The notes beneath the pieces were generated by a model. It was not told where the DNA came from, searched no databases, and worked only from the letters and a program-made list of their open reading frames with translations. Shown piece after piece: positions 42,097 to 50,885 of a stretch of 64,000 bases of DNA. The number at the start of each line of letters is the position of its first letter. The first letter of the stretch is position 1. The stretch lies in the NCBI GenBank assembly GCA_050288625.1, contig JBNKEE010000022.1, positions 1 through 64,000 on the forward strand, read 5' to 3'. A program made the translations under genes and the position numbers. Source of the DNA: JAAGZL01 sp050288625. GTDB lineage: Bacteria; Pseudomonadota; Gammaproteobacteria; Chromatiales; Chromatiaceae.

Positions 42097-42834
42097 TTAT
42101 CCTGTGAGTTCATCCGCCAATTTCTGGCCCTCGGCGAAGTCCAGAGTTCCTTCATATATGGCACGGCCGGTGATTGCACCCATTATGTTGTCTGTGTCCG
42201 CCTGACACAGGGACTGGATATCGTTGATATCGGTAATCCCACCGGAGGCTATCACCGGTATGGTTATGGCGTTGGCCAGAGTCGCGGTGGCTTCCACATT
42301 GGGCCCGCTCAACATGCCGTCGCGTCCAATATCTGTATATACGATGGCCGACACCCCGTCGTCTTCAAATCTTTTGGCCAGATCGGTTACGTTATATTCT
42401 GTAATAGTGGCCCAGCCATCAATGGCCACCATGCCATCTTTGGCATCCAACCCCACGATGATGTGACCGGGAAACTCCTTACAGGCACGCCCGACAAAAT
42501 CAGGTTCATTCACTGCCTGAGTACCTATGATGGCGAAATCCACCCCGGCCTGGAGATAGACCTCAATAGTCTTTTCATCTCGAATGCCGCCACCCACCTG
42601 AATGGGCAGGTCAGGATAGGCCGCACCTATCTCACGAATGACACTTCCGTTTACCGGCTCCCCGGCGAACGCACCGTTCAGATCCACCAGATGCAAACGG
42701 CGACCACCGGCATCCACCCAACGCTTGGCCACATCCACCGGATCATCGGAGAAGACGGTCTCATCATCCATGCGCCCCTGACGCAGCCTTACACAGCGCC
42801 CATCCTTCAGATCAATAGCAGGTATCAATAACAC
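42097..42834 (-). CDS. hisA: Phosphoribosylformimino-AICAR-P isomerase HisA
   Basis: The 245-residue TIM barrel begins LLIPAIDLKDGRCVRLRQG with the catalytic Asp in AIDL, and carries the phosphate loops VGGGIRDEKT and ASGGITDINDI. It catalyses the Amadori isomerisation before HisF/HisH. The start codon is GTG. It lies between hisH and hisF with very short gaps. Confidence 0.97.
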   Translation of the reverse strand: MLLIPAIDLKDGRCVRLRQGRMDDETVFSDDPVDVAKRWVDAGGRRLHLVDLNGAFAGEPVNGSVIREIGAAYPDLPIQVGGGIRDEKTIEVYLQAGVDFAIIGTQAVNEPDFVGRACKEFPGHIIVGLDAKDGMVAIDGWATITEYNVTDLAKRFEDDGVSAIVYTDIGRDGMLSGPNVEATATLANAITIPVIASGGITDINDIQSLCQADTDNIMGAITGRAIYEGTLDFAEGQKLADELTG

Positions 42835-42844
42835 GTTATAACCC

Positions 42845-43486
42845 TTAGATATCCCAGTTGATAAAATTGTGTAACAGGCGCAAACCTGCGTCCGCGCTCT
42901 TCTCCGGATGAAATTGGGTGGCGAACAGATTGTCTCTAGCGATCACACTGGCAAAGGTGGCGCTGTAGTCAGTAGTGCCAGCTGTCAGTTCATTCTCGGC
43001 CGGGTCCACGTAGTAGCTATGCACAAAGTAGAAGCGGCTATCCTGAGCTATGCCCTCCCACAACGGATGGGCGTGTAACTGGTGCACCCGGTTCCATCCC
43101 ATGTGCGGGATTTTCATGCGCTGACCATGTTCGTCCACCCCCTCCGGGAAGTGGCGCACCTTACCTGGAAACAGCCCCAACAGTTCGGTGCCATCGTTTT
43201 CGTCGCTGAACTCCATCAACACCTGCAGCCCCATGCATATCCCCAGAAATGGTTTGCTACTGGCTGCATCCAACACCGCACGGTTTAGGTGGTGTTCAGA
43301 GATGGCTGCCATACAGTCCCTGGCAGCACCCTGACCAGGAAATACCACCCGGTCTGCTGAACGGATCATCTCAGGATCATCTGTAACATGCACACGGTCA
43401 CCCGCGTCCGCTACATGCTCAATGGCTTTGGAGACAGAACGCAGGTTACCCATGCCATAGTCTATGACTACAATCGATTTCGCCAT
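42845..43486 (-). CDS. hisH: Imidazole glycerol phosphate synthase glutaminase HisH
   Basis: The 213-residue class I glutamine amidotransferase begins with VVIDYGMGNLRSV and has the nucleophile Cys in GICMGLQ (near 84) with His and Glu in FHPEKS near the end. It supplies ammonia to HisF. It lies 20 bases after hisB and 10 before hisA. Confidence 0.97.
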   Translation of the reverse strand: MAKSIVVIDYGMGNLRSVSKAIEHVADAGDRVHVTDDPEMIRSADRVVFPGQGAARDCMAAISEHHLNRAVLDAASSKPFLGICMGLQVLMEFSDENDGTELLGLFPGKVRHFPEGVDEHGQRMKIPHMGWNRVHQLHAHPLWEGIAQDSRFYFVHSYYVDPAENELTAGTTDYSATFASVIARDNLFATQFHPEKSADAGLRLLHNFINWDI

Positions 43487-43506
43487 CAGTTAACTACCCG
43501 AATATA

Positions 43507-44097
43507 TTAAAGCGAACCCTTCGTAGAGGGGGTTATTCCTGCCATACGCGGATCCACCTCCAGCGCCATGCGCAGGGCACGGCCAAAGGCCTTGAACAGA
43601 GTTTCGGCAATATGGTGAGCATTGCGGCCACGCAGACAGTCCACATGCATGGTCACCCCAGCGTGGTTAATAAAACCCTGGAAGAACTCATAGAATAGCT
43701 CTGTATCGAACTCCCCCACTTTGGCACGTGGGAAGTCTACATCGTATTCAAGACCGGGGCGGCCGGAAAAATCCACCACCACCCGAGACAACGCCTCATC
43801 CAGTGGGACGTAGGCATGTCCATATCTGCGTATACCTTTTTTGTCGCCGACGGCCTGCGCCATAGCCTGGCCCAGACTTATACCGATATCTTCAGCAGTG
43901 TGGTGTGCATCAATGTGCAAATCCCCATCGGCCTGGATTCGGATATCCATCATGCCGTGACGGGCTACCTGATCCAGCATATGTTCCAGAAACGGGATGC
44001 CGGTTGTAAGTGAGGACTCACCCTTGCCATCCAGATCAATACTGACCTTGATCTTAGTCTCCAGGGTGTTGCGCTCAATCTCTGCGCTTCGTTGCAT
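43507..44097 (-). CDS. hisB: Imidazoleglycerol-phosphate dehydratase HisB
   Basis: The 196-residue protein is the dehydratase only, without the phosphatase domain found in the enterobacterial fusion. Metal-binding motifs HHTAED (near 70) and HAGVTMHVDCLRGRNAHH are present. A GGAG site lies eight bases before the ATG. It is the first his gene of the run hisB-hisH-hisA-hisF-hisE. A histidinol-phosphatase must be encoded elsewhere. Confidence 0.96.
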   Translation of the reverse strand: MQRSAEIERNTLETKIKVSIDLDGKGESSLTTGIPFLEHMLDQVARHGMMDIRIQADGDLHIDAHHTAEDIGISLGQAMAQAVGDKKGIRRYGHAYVPLDEALSRVVVDFSGRPGLEYDVDFPRAKVGEFDTELFYEFFQGFINHAGVTMHVDCLRGRNAHHIAETLFKAFGRALRMALEVDPRMAGITPSTKGSL

Positions 44098-44209
44098 AAT
44101 GTATGCTCCACAAGGCTACGAAGGCCAGGCTATCTGACCGAAAGGTGCATTTTATGCGAAACCGTTGATAATTGCAGGTATCTTAAGCAGGACCAAGCAA
44201 AAAATCAGG

Positions 44210-46753
44210 CTAAACCGCCTTTAGATTGGGGCTATCATCATCCTTATTATCTTTCTTATCCTTATTGAAAAATCCCACTGTTTCTTCCAGTTTATAGGCC
44301 TGCTCTGTCAGTGAGTGACTCACAGCAGATGTCTCTTCCGCCAGGGCCGCATTCTGCTGAGTTACCCCATCCATATCGGTTATGGCTCTATTTACTTGCT
44401 CAACCCCCACTGACTGTTCCCTGCTGGCCACGGCAATCTCTGAAACAATGTCATTTACCTTTTGTGCGGCCAGCACGATCGCCTTTAGGTTATCTCCGGA
44501 CTGATTCACCAGCGTGGTTCCATACTCCACCTTCTCACTGCTATTTTGAATCAGCTCTTTTATCTCCTTAGCGGCTTGGGCGCTACGACCAGCTAGGTTG
44601 CGTACCTCTGTAGCAACTACAGCAAAGCCACGCCCCTGCTCACCGGCACGGGCCGCCTCAACCGAAGCGTTCAGGGCCAATAGATTGGTCTGGAACGCTA
44701 TATCGTTAATGACTCCTATGATATTGGATATCCTCTCACTGGAAGCGATAATCTCCTGCATCGCCTCTATAGCCTGATCCACCACAACACCACCCTTCTC
44801 CGCCAACTCTTTCGCATCTTCTGACAACGCATTGGCCTGCTGAGCACTATCGGCATTCTGTTTGACCGAACTGGTAAACTCTTCCATGGTGGAAGCCGTC
44901 TCCTCAAGGCTGGAAGCCTGAGCCTCGGTACGACGAGACATATCCTCATTACCGTTAGATATCTCTCCAGCCATGCTCGCTATGATGCTTGCCACCTCCC
45001 GGATATCGGTAACGATCTCGTCCAACCTGGAGATCGTTATATTGGTGCTGCCAGCCAAACGCCCGAACGCCCCCTGTTTCCCTCCGCGTATCCTTTGTGA
45101 TAGATGGCCGTCAGCCAGACTCTCCAGAACATCTTCCATCTCAGAGATGCTATCAGACACCGTATTGGTTAATTTATTTATACCTGTAGCAAGAGAGTGA
45201 AAAAAACCGGCCTTATCGGTCATGCTGATCAGGTGGTCAAAATCACCAGCCGATACGGCGGATACAACACTATCGATCTCCTCTTCAACTCTTACCTGAT
45301 CCGTTACATCATTCCACTCCATAGTGGTGCCAACGCGTTCATGCTTGCTGTTATGAACCGGGTTTGTAGCCACATCAAAGGTATATCCTCCCATAGATAT
45401 CCTGGTCTTGTGTGGCCCATCCAGATTATCCAGCATTTCTTTTGAGAACACGGAGCTACATTGCAGATCTTCCACACTCCCATCTTCAATGGCTGATGCA
45501 GAAAACTCTGGTAACTCTTTACGGATATCTTCCTCAGTACGTTCAAACAGATCCTGTGCGCTCTTGTTTTGATAGATGATGGAATAGTCTTTATCCAAGA
45601 CCAACACACTGGTTGAAGTGTTGTCCAGCGCCTTCTGAATGCGCAATGCCTCAACGGCAATCCTACGATCCCTTTCAATACTCTGTTTAAGTTGCATCTG
45701 CATGCGATCAAGGGTTACGAGTAGGTTACCAATCTCATCATTGGCTTTAGGTACGATTACATTGGAGAGATCACCCTGGGCGACGTTTGATCCGATCTCC
45801 ACGGCTTGACGCACACCTTTAACAATGCCGCGGGCAGCAAATAGGAGTACAAAGCTAACCAAAAAGGCAACTAGGATAATAGTAACAAGAAAGCGCTGCT
45901 GAACCGCATCTCTTGTCTGCACCAAAACCTTTTCATTCTCGGCAAGCATCTGCTCCCCATGTGTGCTCAGCTCCTCAAGTACAGGCGCTACTGCACTGGC
46001 GGCCTTTTTGAAGGTCTGAATTACCACCCCTATTCTTCTTATGTTGTTTTGAATATTGACGAAACTCTTATGGTATTTCTCCATCTTTATAGCAATACTG
46101 TTTTTTTGTTTTTCACTCAGATCAGAGCCATTTATTAAATTCAGGAGTTTCGCTTCTTCTTCTTCCTTTCCTTTGATTGCTTCATCCGTCTTGAAGATTA
46201 GATAGTCCCTCTCGTATCCCCGCATGACCTCAACCTGATATGCCAATTTCAGATCTCCACTACTAGCAATCTCCTCCTCAACCGCAGTTACTGCCTTGCG
46301 CAGCTTACCGTATAGGCCTTTGGTGTTACTGACCCCAAGCCTTATCTTAAGCGCCACTAACACAGAAAAATCGCGAATATATCCATCCAGGGTTACCCTC
46401 ATAGAGCGTATAAGCTTTTTTTGTTTATCCCCTAGCATGGGTTCCAATTGGTCAAGGTTTTCATATGCGGAACGCATCAATCTTTCGTGTTCCTGAACAC
46501 TCTTCATATTGCCCTGCAACAAAAAATCCTTTTCTGGTAACCGACTAGCGCTAATATCAGACCCTGCCTTTTGAATTAGGTGGCCTATGGAGTTTATCCT
46601 TTCATTCTCCTGATACAATTTTTCCATGCGGGAGAGACTGAAATAGTATTGTTGGACGATAAATGCAAAGGCAACCAAGATAAGCGCGACAAAAACTACG
46701 ACCTTTTGCGCCAAATTCATGTCCCGCAGATAAGACACTGCTTTTGTTAGCAT
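44210..46753 (-). CDS. Methyl-accepting chemotaxis protein with PAS domain
   Basis: The 847-residue receptor has a first span near 18-38, a helical periplasmic domain of about 250 residues (similar in style to HBM-type bundles), a second span near 288-310, a HAMP region, a PAS domain about 370-480, a second HAMP-like segment, and a C-terminal signalling domain. The hairpin tip motif NLLALNASVEAARAGEQGRGFAVVA (near 690-714) is given here in parts and is typical. It passes ligand signals to CheA/CheW. No CheB/CheR pentapeptide ends the protein. It is the only chemotaxis gene in the window, and a full sigma-28 promoter lies upstream. Confidence 0.95.
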   Translation of the reverse strand: MLTKAVSYLRDMNLAQKVVVFVALILVAFAFIVQQYYFSLSRMEKLYQENERINSIGHLIQKAGSDISASRLPEKDFLLQGNMKSVQEHERLMRSAYENLDQLEPMLGDKQKKLIRSMRVTLDGYIRDFSVLVALKIRLGVSNTKGLYGKLRKAVTAVEEEIASSGDLKLAYQVEVMRGYERDYLIFKTDEAIKGKEEEEAKLLNLINGSDLSEKQKNSIAIKMEKYHKSFVNIQNNIRRIGVVIQTFKKAASAVAPVLEELSTHGEQMLAENEKVLVQTRDAVQQRFLVTIILVAFLVSFVLLFAARGIVKGVRQAVEIGSNVAQGDLSNVIVPKANDEIGNLLVTLDRMQMQLKQSIERDRRIAVEALRIQKALDNTSTSVLVLDKDYSIIYQNKSAQDLFERTEEDIRKELPEFSASAIEDGSVEDLQCSSVFSKEMLDNLDGPHKTRISMGGYTFDVATNPVHNSKHERVGTTMEWNDVTDQVRVEEEIDSVVSAVSAGDFDHLISMTDKAGFFHSLATGINKLTNTVSDSISEMEDVLESLADGHLSQRIRGGKQGAFGRLAGSTNITISRLDEIVTDIREVASIIASMAGEISNGNEDMSRRTEAQASSLEETASTMEEFTSSVKQNADSAQQANALSEDAKELAEKGGVVVDQAIEAMQEIIASSERISNIIGVINDIAFQTNLLALNASVEAARAGEQGRGFAVVATEVRNLAGRSAQAAKEIKELIQNSSEKVEYGTTLVNQSGDNLKAIVLAAQKVNDIVSEIAVASREQSVGVEQVNRAITDMDGVTQQNAALAEETSAVSHSLTEQAYKLEETVGFFNKDKKDNKDDDSPNLKAV

Positions 46754-46825
46754 TTTATCGCCCCAGTAATTTAATTCTTATAAAACAACCTAACAGAAAA
46801 CCATAATTGCACCGTTATGGGACGT

Positions 46826-46852
46826 TTATCGGCAGAGGGGATAAAAACTTTA
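46826..46852 (-). promoter_or_regulatory. Sigma-28 (FliA) promoter of the chemoreceptor gene
   Basis: On the minus strand the sequence is TAAAGTTT, 11 bases, GCCGATAA, which is the full enterobacterial FliA consensus with the right spacer. It ends 72 bases upstream of the receptor ATG in the correct direction. This shows that the receptor is read with the late flagellar genes and that the organism probably is motile. Confidence 0.9.
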
Positions 46853-46884
46853 CTTCCTGTGGAGATAGATTTGTTGCTATGTAA

Positions 46885-47322
46885 TCAGCACTGCAGCCAG
46901 AACGTTACCGGACCTTCATTGGTTAAAGAGACCTGCATATCGGCGCCAAAGATACCCTTCTCTACCGTTGGATGCAGTCCCTTAGCCTGGGCGTATAGGT
47001 AGTTGAAAAGATACTGTCCATCATCCGGCTTGGCCGCGTTGGAAAACCCAGGACGATTGCCCTTCTTAGTATCGGCGGCAAGGGTGAACTGAGGCACCAA
47101 CAACAAGCCCCCACCGATATCCTTGAGACTTAGGTTCATGCGTCCTTCCCTATCTGGAAATAACCGATAGTTCAGCATGCGCTCCAGTAGACGGTCTGCC
47201 CTGGTCTCATCGTCTCCCCGCTCGACCCCAACCAAGACCAGTAGACCGACTTCGATCTTTCCCACAACCTCATCCTCCACACTTACCTGAGCCATGGATG
47301 TACGTTGCAGCAGGCCGATCAT
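46885..47322 (-). CDS. dtd: D-aminoacyl-tRNA deacylase Dtd
   Basis: The 145-residue protein starts MIGLLQRTSMAQVSVEDEVVG and has the Dtd active-site words SLKDIGGGLLLVPQFTL (the S-x2-D... SQFTL-type loop) and NEGPVTFWLQC at its end. The enzyme removes D-amino acids, and Gly from tRNA-Ala, protecting translation. Its ATG overlaps the pip stop by four bases, so the two genes are coupled. Confidence 0.95.
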   Translation of the reverse strand: MIGLLQRTSMAQVSVEDEVVGKIEVGLLVLVGVERGDDETRADRLLERMLNYRLFPDREGRMNLSLKDIGGGLLLVPQFTLAADTKKGNRPGFSNAAKPDDGQYLFNYLYAQAKGLHPTVEKGIFGADMQVSLTNEGPVTFWLQC

Positions 47323-48269
47323 GGTATCTGCTCTGCAAAGTAGTCAGTTGCCTGAATCAGTGCCTTGGTTATTCCTGATTCTGTTGCAGAATGACCCGCA
47401 TCATTGATGATCCTCAAATCACTATTGGGCCAGGCCTGATGTAGCTCCCACGCTGACTCCATAGGGCAAATAAGATCATATCGACCCTGAACGATGATGC
47501 CCTGAATATCAGACAGCTTATGTGCATCGTTCAAAAGTTGGTTGGGATCCAGAAAGGCGTTGTTAACAAAATAGTGACACTCAATGCTGGCCAGACTCAG
47601 GGCTACATGCGGATCACCAAAGCGCCCTATCAACTCCTTATTTGGCAACAGGCTTGCGGTCCTGGCTTCCCACAGGGACCAGGCCTTGGCCGCAGCCATT
47701 CGAGCAATCTCATCCGTTCCCGTGAGACGCCTGTAATAGGCCGAGAGCATATCCCCACGCTCTTCCTCTGGTATTACTGACAGATAGTCCTGCCAATAAT
47801 CAGGGAAAACACGATTAGCCCCCTGTTGATAAAACCATTCGATCTCCCTTGGTCGACACAGAAAGATACCGCGCAGAACAAGTCCCAATACATGGTCTGG
47901 ATAGGTTTCAGCATAGGCCAAAGCTAAGGTGGATCCCCATGAACCACCGAACACTAACCATCCGCTAACACCCAATAGTTCTCGGATAGTCTCAATATCA
48001 GATATGAGATTTCCTGTATTATTGCCTTCCAATTCGGCATGCGGGGTGGAACGCCCGCATCCACGCTGGTCGAACAGGATTATCCGGTACTTGTTTGGAT
48101 CGAAAAAACGTCGATGATCCGCATCACATCCCGCACCAGGTCCTCCGTGCAAAAACAGCACCGGAATGCCCTCTGGTTCGCCCGACTCCTCAATATATAA
48201 GGTGTGAATGGCATCGACCCTTAACTGGTGAGTAGCATAAGGCTTGATTTCAGGATATGTTCCGACCAT
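47319..48269 (-). CDS. pip: Prolyl aminopeptidase (proline iminopeptidase)
   Basis: The 316-residue alpha/beta hydrolase has the oxyanion region FLHGGPGAGCD, the nucleophile elbow GGSWGS near 108-113, and the later Asp (GRYDLICP) and His (DAGHSATE) of the triad. The DQRGCGRSTPHAELEGN block is typical of Pip. It cuts N-terminal proline from peptides, in the cytoplasm. dtd follows with a four-base overlap, a pairing seen in several gammaproteobacteria. Confidence 0.94.
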   Translation of the reverse strand: MVGTYPEIKPYATHQLRVDAIHTLYIEESGEPEGIPVLFLHGGPGAGCDADHRRFFDPNKYRIILFDQRGCGRSTPHAELEGNNTGNLISDIETIRELLGVSGWLVFGGSWGSTLALAYAETYPDHVLGLVLRGIFLCRPREIEWFYQQGANRVFPDYWQDYLSVIPEEERGDMLSAYYRRLTGTDEIARMAAAKAWSLWEARTASLLPNKELIGRFGDPHVALSLASIECHYFVNNAFLDPNQLLNDAHKLSDIQGIIVQGRYDLICPMESAWELHQAWPNSDLRIINDAGHSATESGITKALIQATDYFAEQIP

Positions 48270-48602
48270 ACAGTGCAGAGTTTACCTAGGTAATATCATC
48301 TGGTCACCCAAGACCTTGTAGGAATTATCCTACAAATAATCGAGAGATGGAGTACATGAACAGTCCGGGTTTTATGGCAACCTATGTTTGTCGCCATCAA
48401 AGGATTAACAACAATAATATCAGGGAAGAGTCTTACGGACAGGACAAAATTGCCAACCAAGCTCGGCGACATAACCCCGAACGCATGGAATGCTTCGGGG
48501 TTAACCTTTTGAGGTGATAGGCCCGAACGCATGGAATGCTTCGGGGTTAACCTTTTGAGGTGATAGGCCCGAACGCATGGAATGCTTCGGGGTTAACCTT
48601 TT
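48270..48602. other. 333-base intergenic region between pip and typA
   Basis: No gene is supported. The right third is a tandem repeat (next entry). The left part is AT-rich and would hold the pip promoter on the minus strand. Confidence 0.6.
48476..48602. repeat. 46-base tandem repeat, 2.8 copies, each with a hairpin
   Basis: Units start at 48476, 48522 and 48568 with CCCGAACGCATGGAATGC and are identical as far as I can read. The third stops after 35 bases, just at the typA stop codon. Each unit holds CCCGAA-C-GCAT-GGA-ATGC-TTCGGG, a 10-bp stem with a one-base bulge and a GGA loop. The rest reads GTTAACCTTTTGAGGTGATAGG. There are no spacers, so this is not CRISPR. It may end typA transcripts. 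Confidence 0.93.
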
Positions 48603-50420
48603 TTATGTTTTTTCCCGTGATGCCTTCTTGCGCTCGTGCTCCTTTAGGTGGCGTTTACGAATGCGAATATCGGTCGGTGTTATCTCCACTAATTCATCCT
48701 CTTCAATAAACTCCAAGGCCTGCTCCAAAGAGAATCTAACCGGCGGTGTCAGAAGGATATTCTCATCACTTCCTGCCGCTCTGATATTGGTCAGTTGCTT
48801 CGCCTTAAGAGGATTCACCGTAAGATCGTTAGCTCGTGAGTGTATCCCTACGATCTGCCCCTCATATACCTGATCTCCAGGACTGGTAAACAATCTTCCT
48901 CGCTCCTGCAGATTAAATAAGGCGTAACCCAAGGCCTTACCAGTGGAGTTAGAGATCAGCACACCATTCTTGCGCGGGGCGATCCCGCCTTTCTGGGTCG
49001 GTCCATAGTGATCAAACACATGATAGATAAGGCCTGTCCCAGAGGTCAGAGTCATAAACTCAGTCTGAAATCCGATCAGACCACGCGAAGGGATCACATA
49101 ATCCAGGCGCACCCGACCCTTGCCGTCAGGCGACATATCTTTAAGTTCGCCCTTACGTCCGCCCAGGGCTTCCATTATCCCTCCCTGATGGGTCTCCTCC
49201 ACATCCACTGTGAGTTGCTCATAGGGCTCACACACCTCACCATCCACCTCACGAAAGATCACCTCAGGCCTGGATACTGCAAGCTCATACCCTTCACGCC
49301 GCATGTTCTCAAGCAAAATAGAAAGATGTAGTTCACCCCGTCCGGATACGCGGAACTTCTCGGGATCGGTTCCCTCTTCCACTCGCAGGGCCACGTTGTG
49401 GATCAACTCCCGCTCCAATCGATCTTTGAGCTGGCGCGAGGTCAGATACTTGCCGGACTTGCCTGCAAAGGGTGAGGTGTTAACCTGAAAGGTCATACTC
49501 ACAGTAGGCTCATCTACTGTGAGTCGCGGCATATTCTCTACATGTTCCGGATCACACAGGGTATCTGAGACATTAGGTGCAGCTATGCCGGATAGGGCTA
49601 CGATATCCCCGGCACTGGCGGACTCCACCTCCACCCTATCCAAGCCAAGAAATCCCAGCACCTGTCCGATCTTCTCTCTGCGTTCATCTCCGTTGGGTTT
49701 AATCAGGGTAACCTGCATGTTCTTGCGTACAGATCCGCGGGTGATCCTGCCAATGGCGATGGCGCCCACATAGCTGTTGTAGGCCAGAGTAGACACCTGC
49801 ATCTGAAATGGTCCGTCTGCATCTACATCCGGAGCAGGACAGTTCTCAACAATGGCCTCGAACAATGGGGTCATATCGCCTGACCTGATATCGGCTTCCA
49901 TCCCGGCAAATCCGTTGATGGCGGATGCGTAGATCACTGGAAAGTCCAGCTGTTCATCACTAGCCCCCAGTTGATCAAACAGCTCAAAGGTCTGATCCAC
50001 CACCCAGTCTGGCCTGGCACCTTCACGATCGATCTTGTTTACCACCACTATAGGGCGCAATCCATGCTTAAACGCCTTCTGGGTGACAAATCGCGTCTGG
50101 GGCATAGGGCCTTCAACTGCATCAACCAGCAGCAGCACCGAATCAACCATAGAGAGAACTCGTTCCACCTCTCCACCGAAATCAGCATGTCCCGGGGTAT
50201 CGACGATATTGATGTGGTAGTCGTTCCAGTGGATGGCGGTGTTCTTAGATAGAATCGTGATGCCACGCTCTTTCTCCAAATCATTGGAGTCCATCACCCG
50301 CTCAACCTCACCAAAACGTTCCCCTAGGGTGCCTGACTGTTGAAGCAACTGATCCACCAGGGTGGTCTTGCCATGATCCACGTGGGCGATGATGGCGATA
50401 TTGCGAAGTTTAGTAATCAC
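48603..50420 (-). CDS. typA: Ribosome-associated GTPase TypA/BipA
   Basis: The 605-residue translational GTPase begins with RNIAIIAHVDHGKTTLVDQLL (P-loop 13-20) and keeps the standard DTPGH and NKID motifs, unlike the EF-G paralogue at the window start. Domains II, III and V and the TypA-specific C-terminal domain follow. It binds the ribosome and affects assembly and stress adaptation. The start is GTG with a weak ribosome site. Its stop touches the 46-base repeat, and its promoter lies in the DnaA-box region. Confidence 0.97.
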   Translation of the reverse strand: MITKLRNIAIIAHVDHGKTTLVDQLLQQSGTLGERFGEVERVMDSNDLEKERGITILSKNTAIHWNDYHINIVDTPGHADFGGEVERVLSMVDSVLLLVDAVEGPMPQTRFVTQKAFKHGLRPIVVVNKIDREGARPDWVVDQTFELFDQLGASDEQLDFPVIYASAINGFAGMEADIRSGDMTPLFEAIVENCPAPDVDADGPFQMQVSTLAYNSYVGAIAIGRITRGSVRKNMQVTLIKPNGDERREKIGQVLGFLGLDRVEVESASAGDIVALSGIAAPNVSDTLCDPEHVENMPRLTVDEPTVSMTFQVNTSPFAGKSGKYLTSRQLKDRLERELIHNVALRVEEGTDPEKFRVSGRGELHLSILLENMRREGYELAVSRPEVIFREVDGEVCEPYEQLTVDVEETHQGGIMEALGGRKGELKDMSPDGKGRVRLDYVIPSRGLIGFQTEFMTLTSGTGLIYHVFDHYGPTQKGGIAPRKNGVLISNSTGKALGYALFNLQERGRLFTSPGDQVYEGQIVGIHSRANDLTVNPLKAKQLTNIRAAGSDENILLTPPVRFSLEQALEFIEEDELVEITPTDIRIRKRHLKEHERKKASREKT

Positions 50421-50517
50421 AGACTTTAGTATCCTGGCGAAAAAGCGGGGGATTATAGCGGAATATGCTGACCACCGATATATCTGCTATCACCCTGTTG
50501 CATAAAGGATTATTAGC

Positions 50518-50552
50518 TTATCCACAAATCCTGTGGATAACTCTGTGCAAAA
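50518..50552. promoter_or_regulatory. Three clustered DnaA boxes
   Basis: TTATCCACA (plus strand) and its perfect inverse TGTGGATAA are five bases apart. A third match, TGTGCAAAA (TTTTGCACA on the minus strand), follows after three bases. The first two are exact consensus boxes. Confidence 0.75.
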
Positions 50553-50723
50553 AACCGGGGGCACAGCGCCCTAAGCTGCATTAGCTATGAGTTGTAGTTA
50601 AATTGTAAAAAAATTGCACAATTCATTTATTCCCTTATTATTCATATAGTTGCATAGTTATAAAACAATCTCGAACCATTCTGGTGCAAGAAGCCGATGG
50701 TTACAGGATAATTAAAGTGGATA

Positions 50724-50732
50724 TGTGCATAA
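50724..50732 (-). promoter_or_regulatory. DnaA box TTATGCACA
   Basis: This minus-strand match to TTATNCACA lies 172 bases from the three-box cluster, on the far side of the AT-rich stretch. Confidence 0.6.
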
Positions 50733-50885
50733 CTGGGGGAAAATTTGATATCTGTCTGATATTTATCGGCTTCCAACCCAGAAAAAAGCTCGAAATGATA
50801 CATCTGTAAAAAACGTCTTGGACATAGTCAGGAGGTTTTGAAAGAATACGCTACATCCCTGGAGCCATTAATAATTAGAATCACA

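Larger units (their letters stand above)
50421..50885. other. 465-base AT-rich intergenic region with DnaA boxes
   Basis: The gap between the divergent typA and the SH3-protein gene holds four sites fitting TTWTNCACA: 50518-50526, 50532-50540, 50544-50552 and 50724-50732. Between the third and fourth lies an AT-rich stretch (about 50590-50690). A strong GGAGG at 50831 is followed by TTG at 50838. It could be a replication origin, a DnaA-titrating or reactivating site, or a DnaA-controlled promoter. Confidence 0.6.

Noticed and set aside
48476..48602. Possible CRISPR array
   Set aside because: The 46-base units are directly joined with no variable spacers, and no cas genes are near.
50518..50732. 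Firm call of the chromosomal origin
   Set aside because: Four boxes and AT-rich DNA are suggestive, but no origin-linked genes are near and GC skew cannot be judged from one window.
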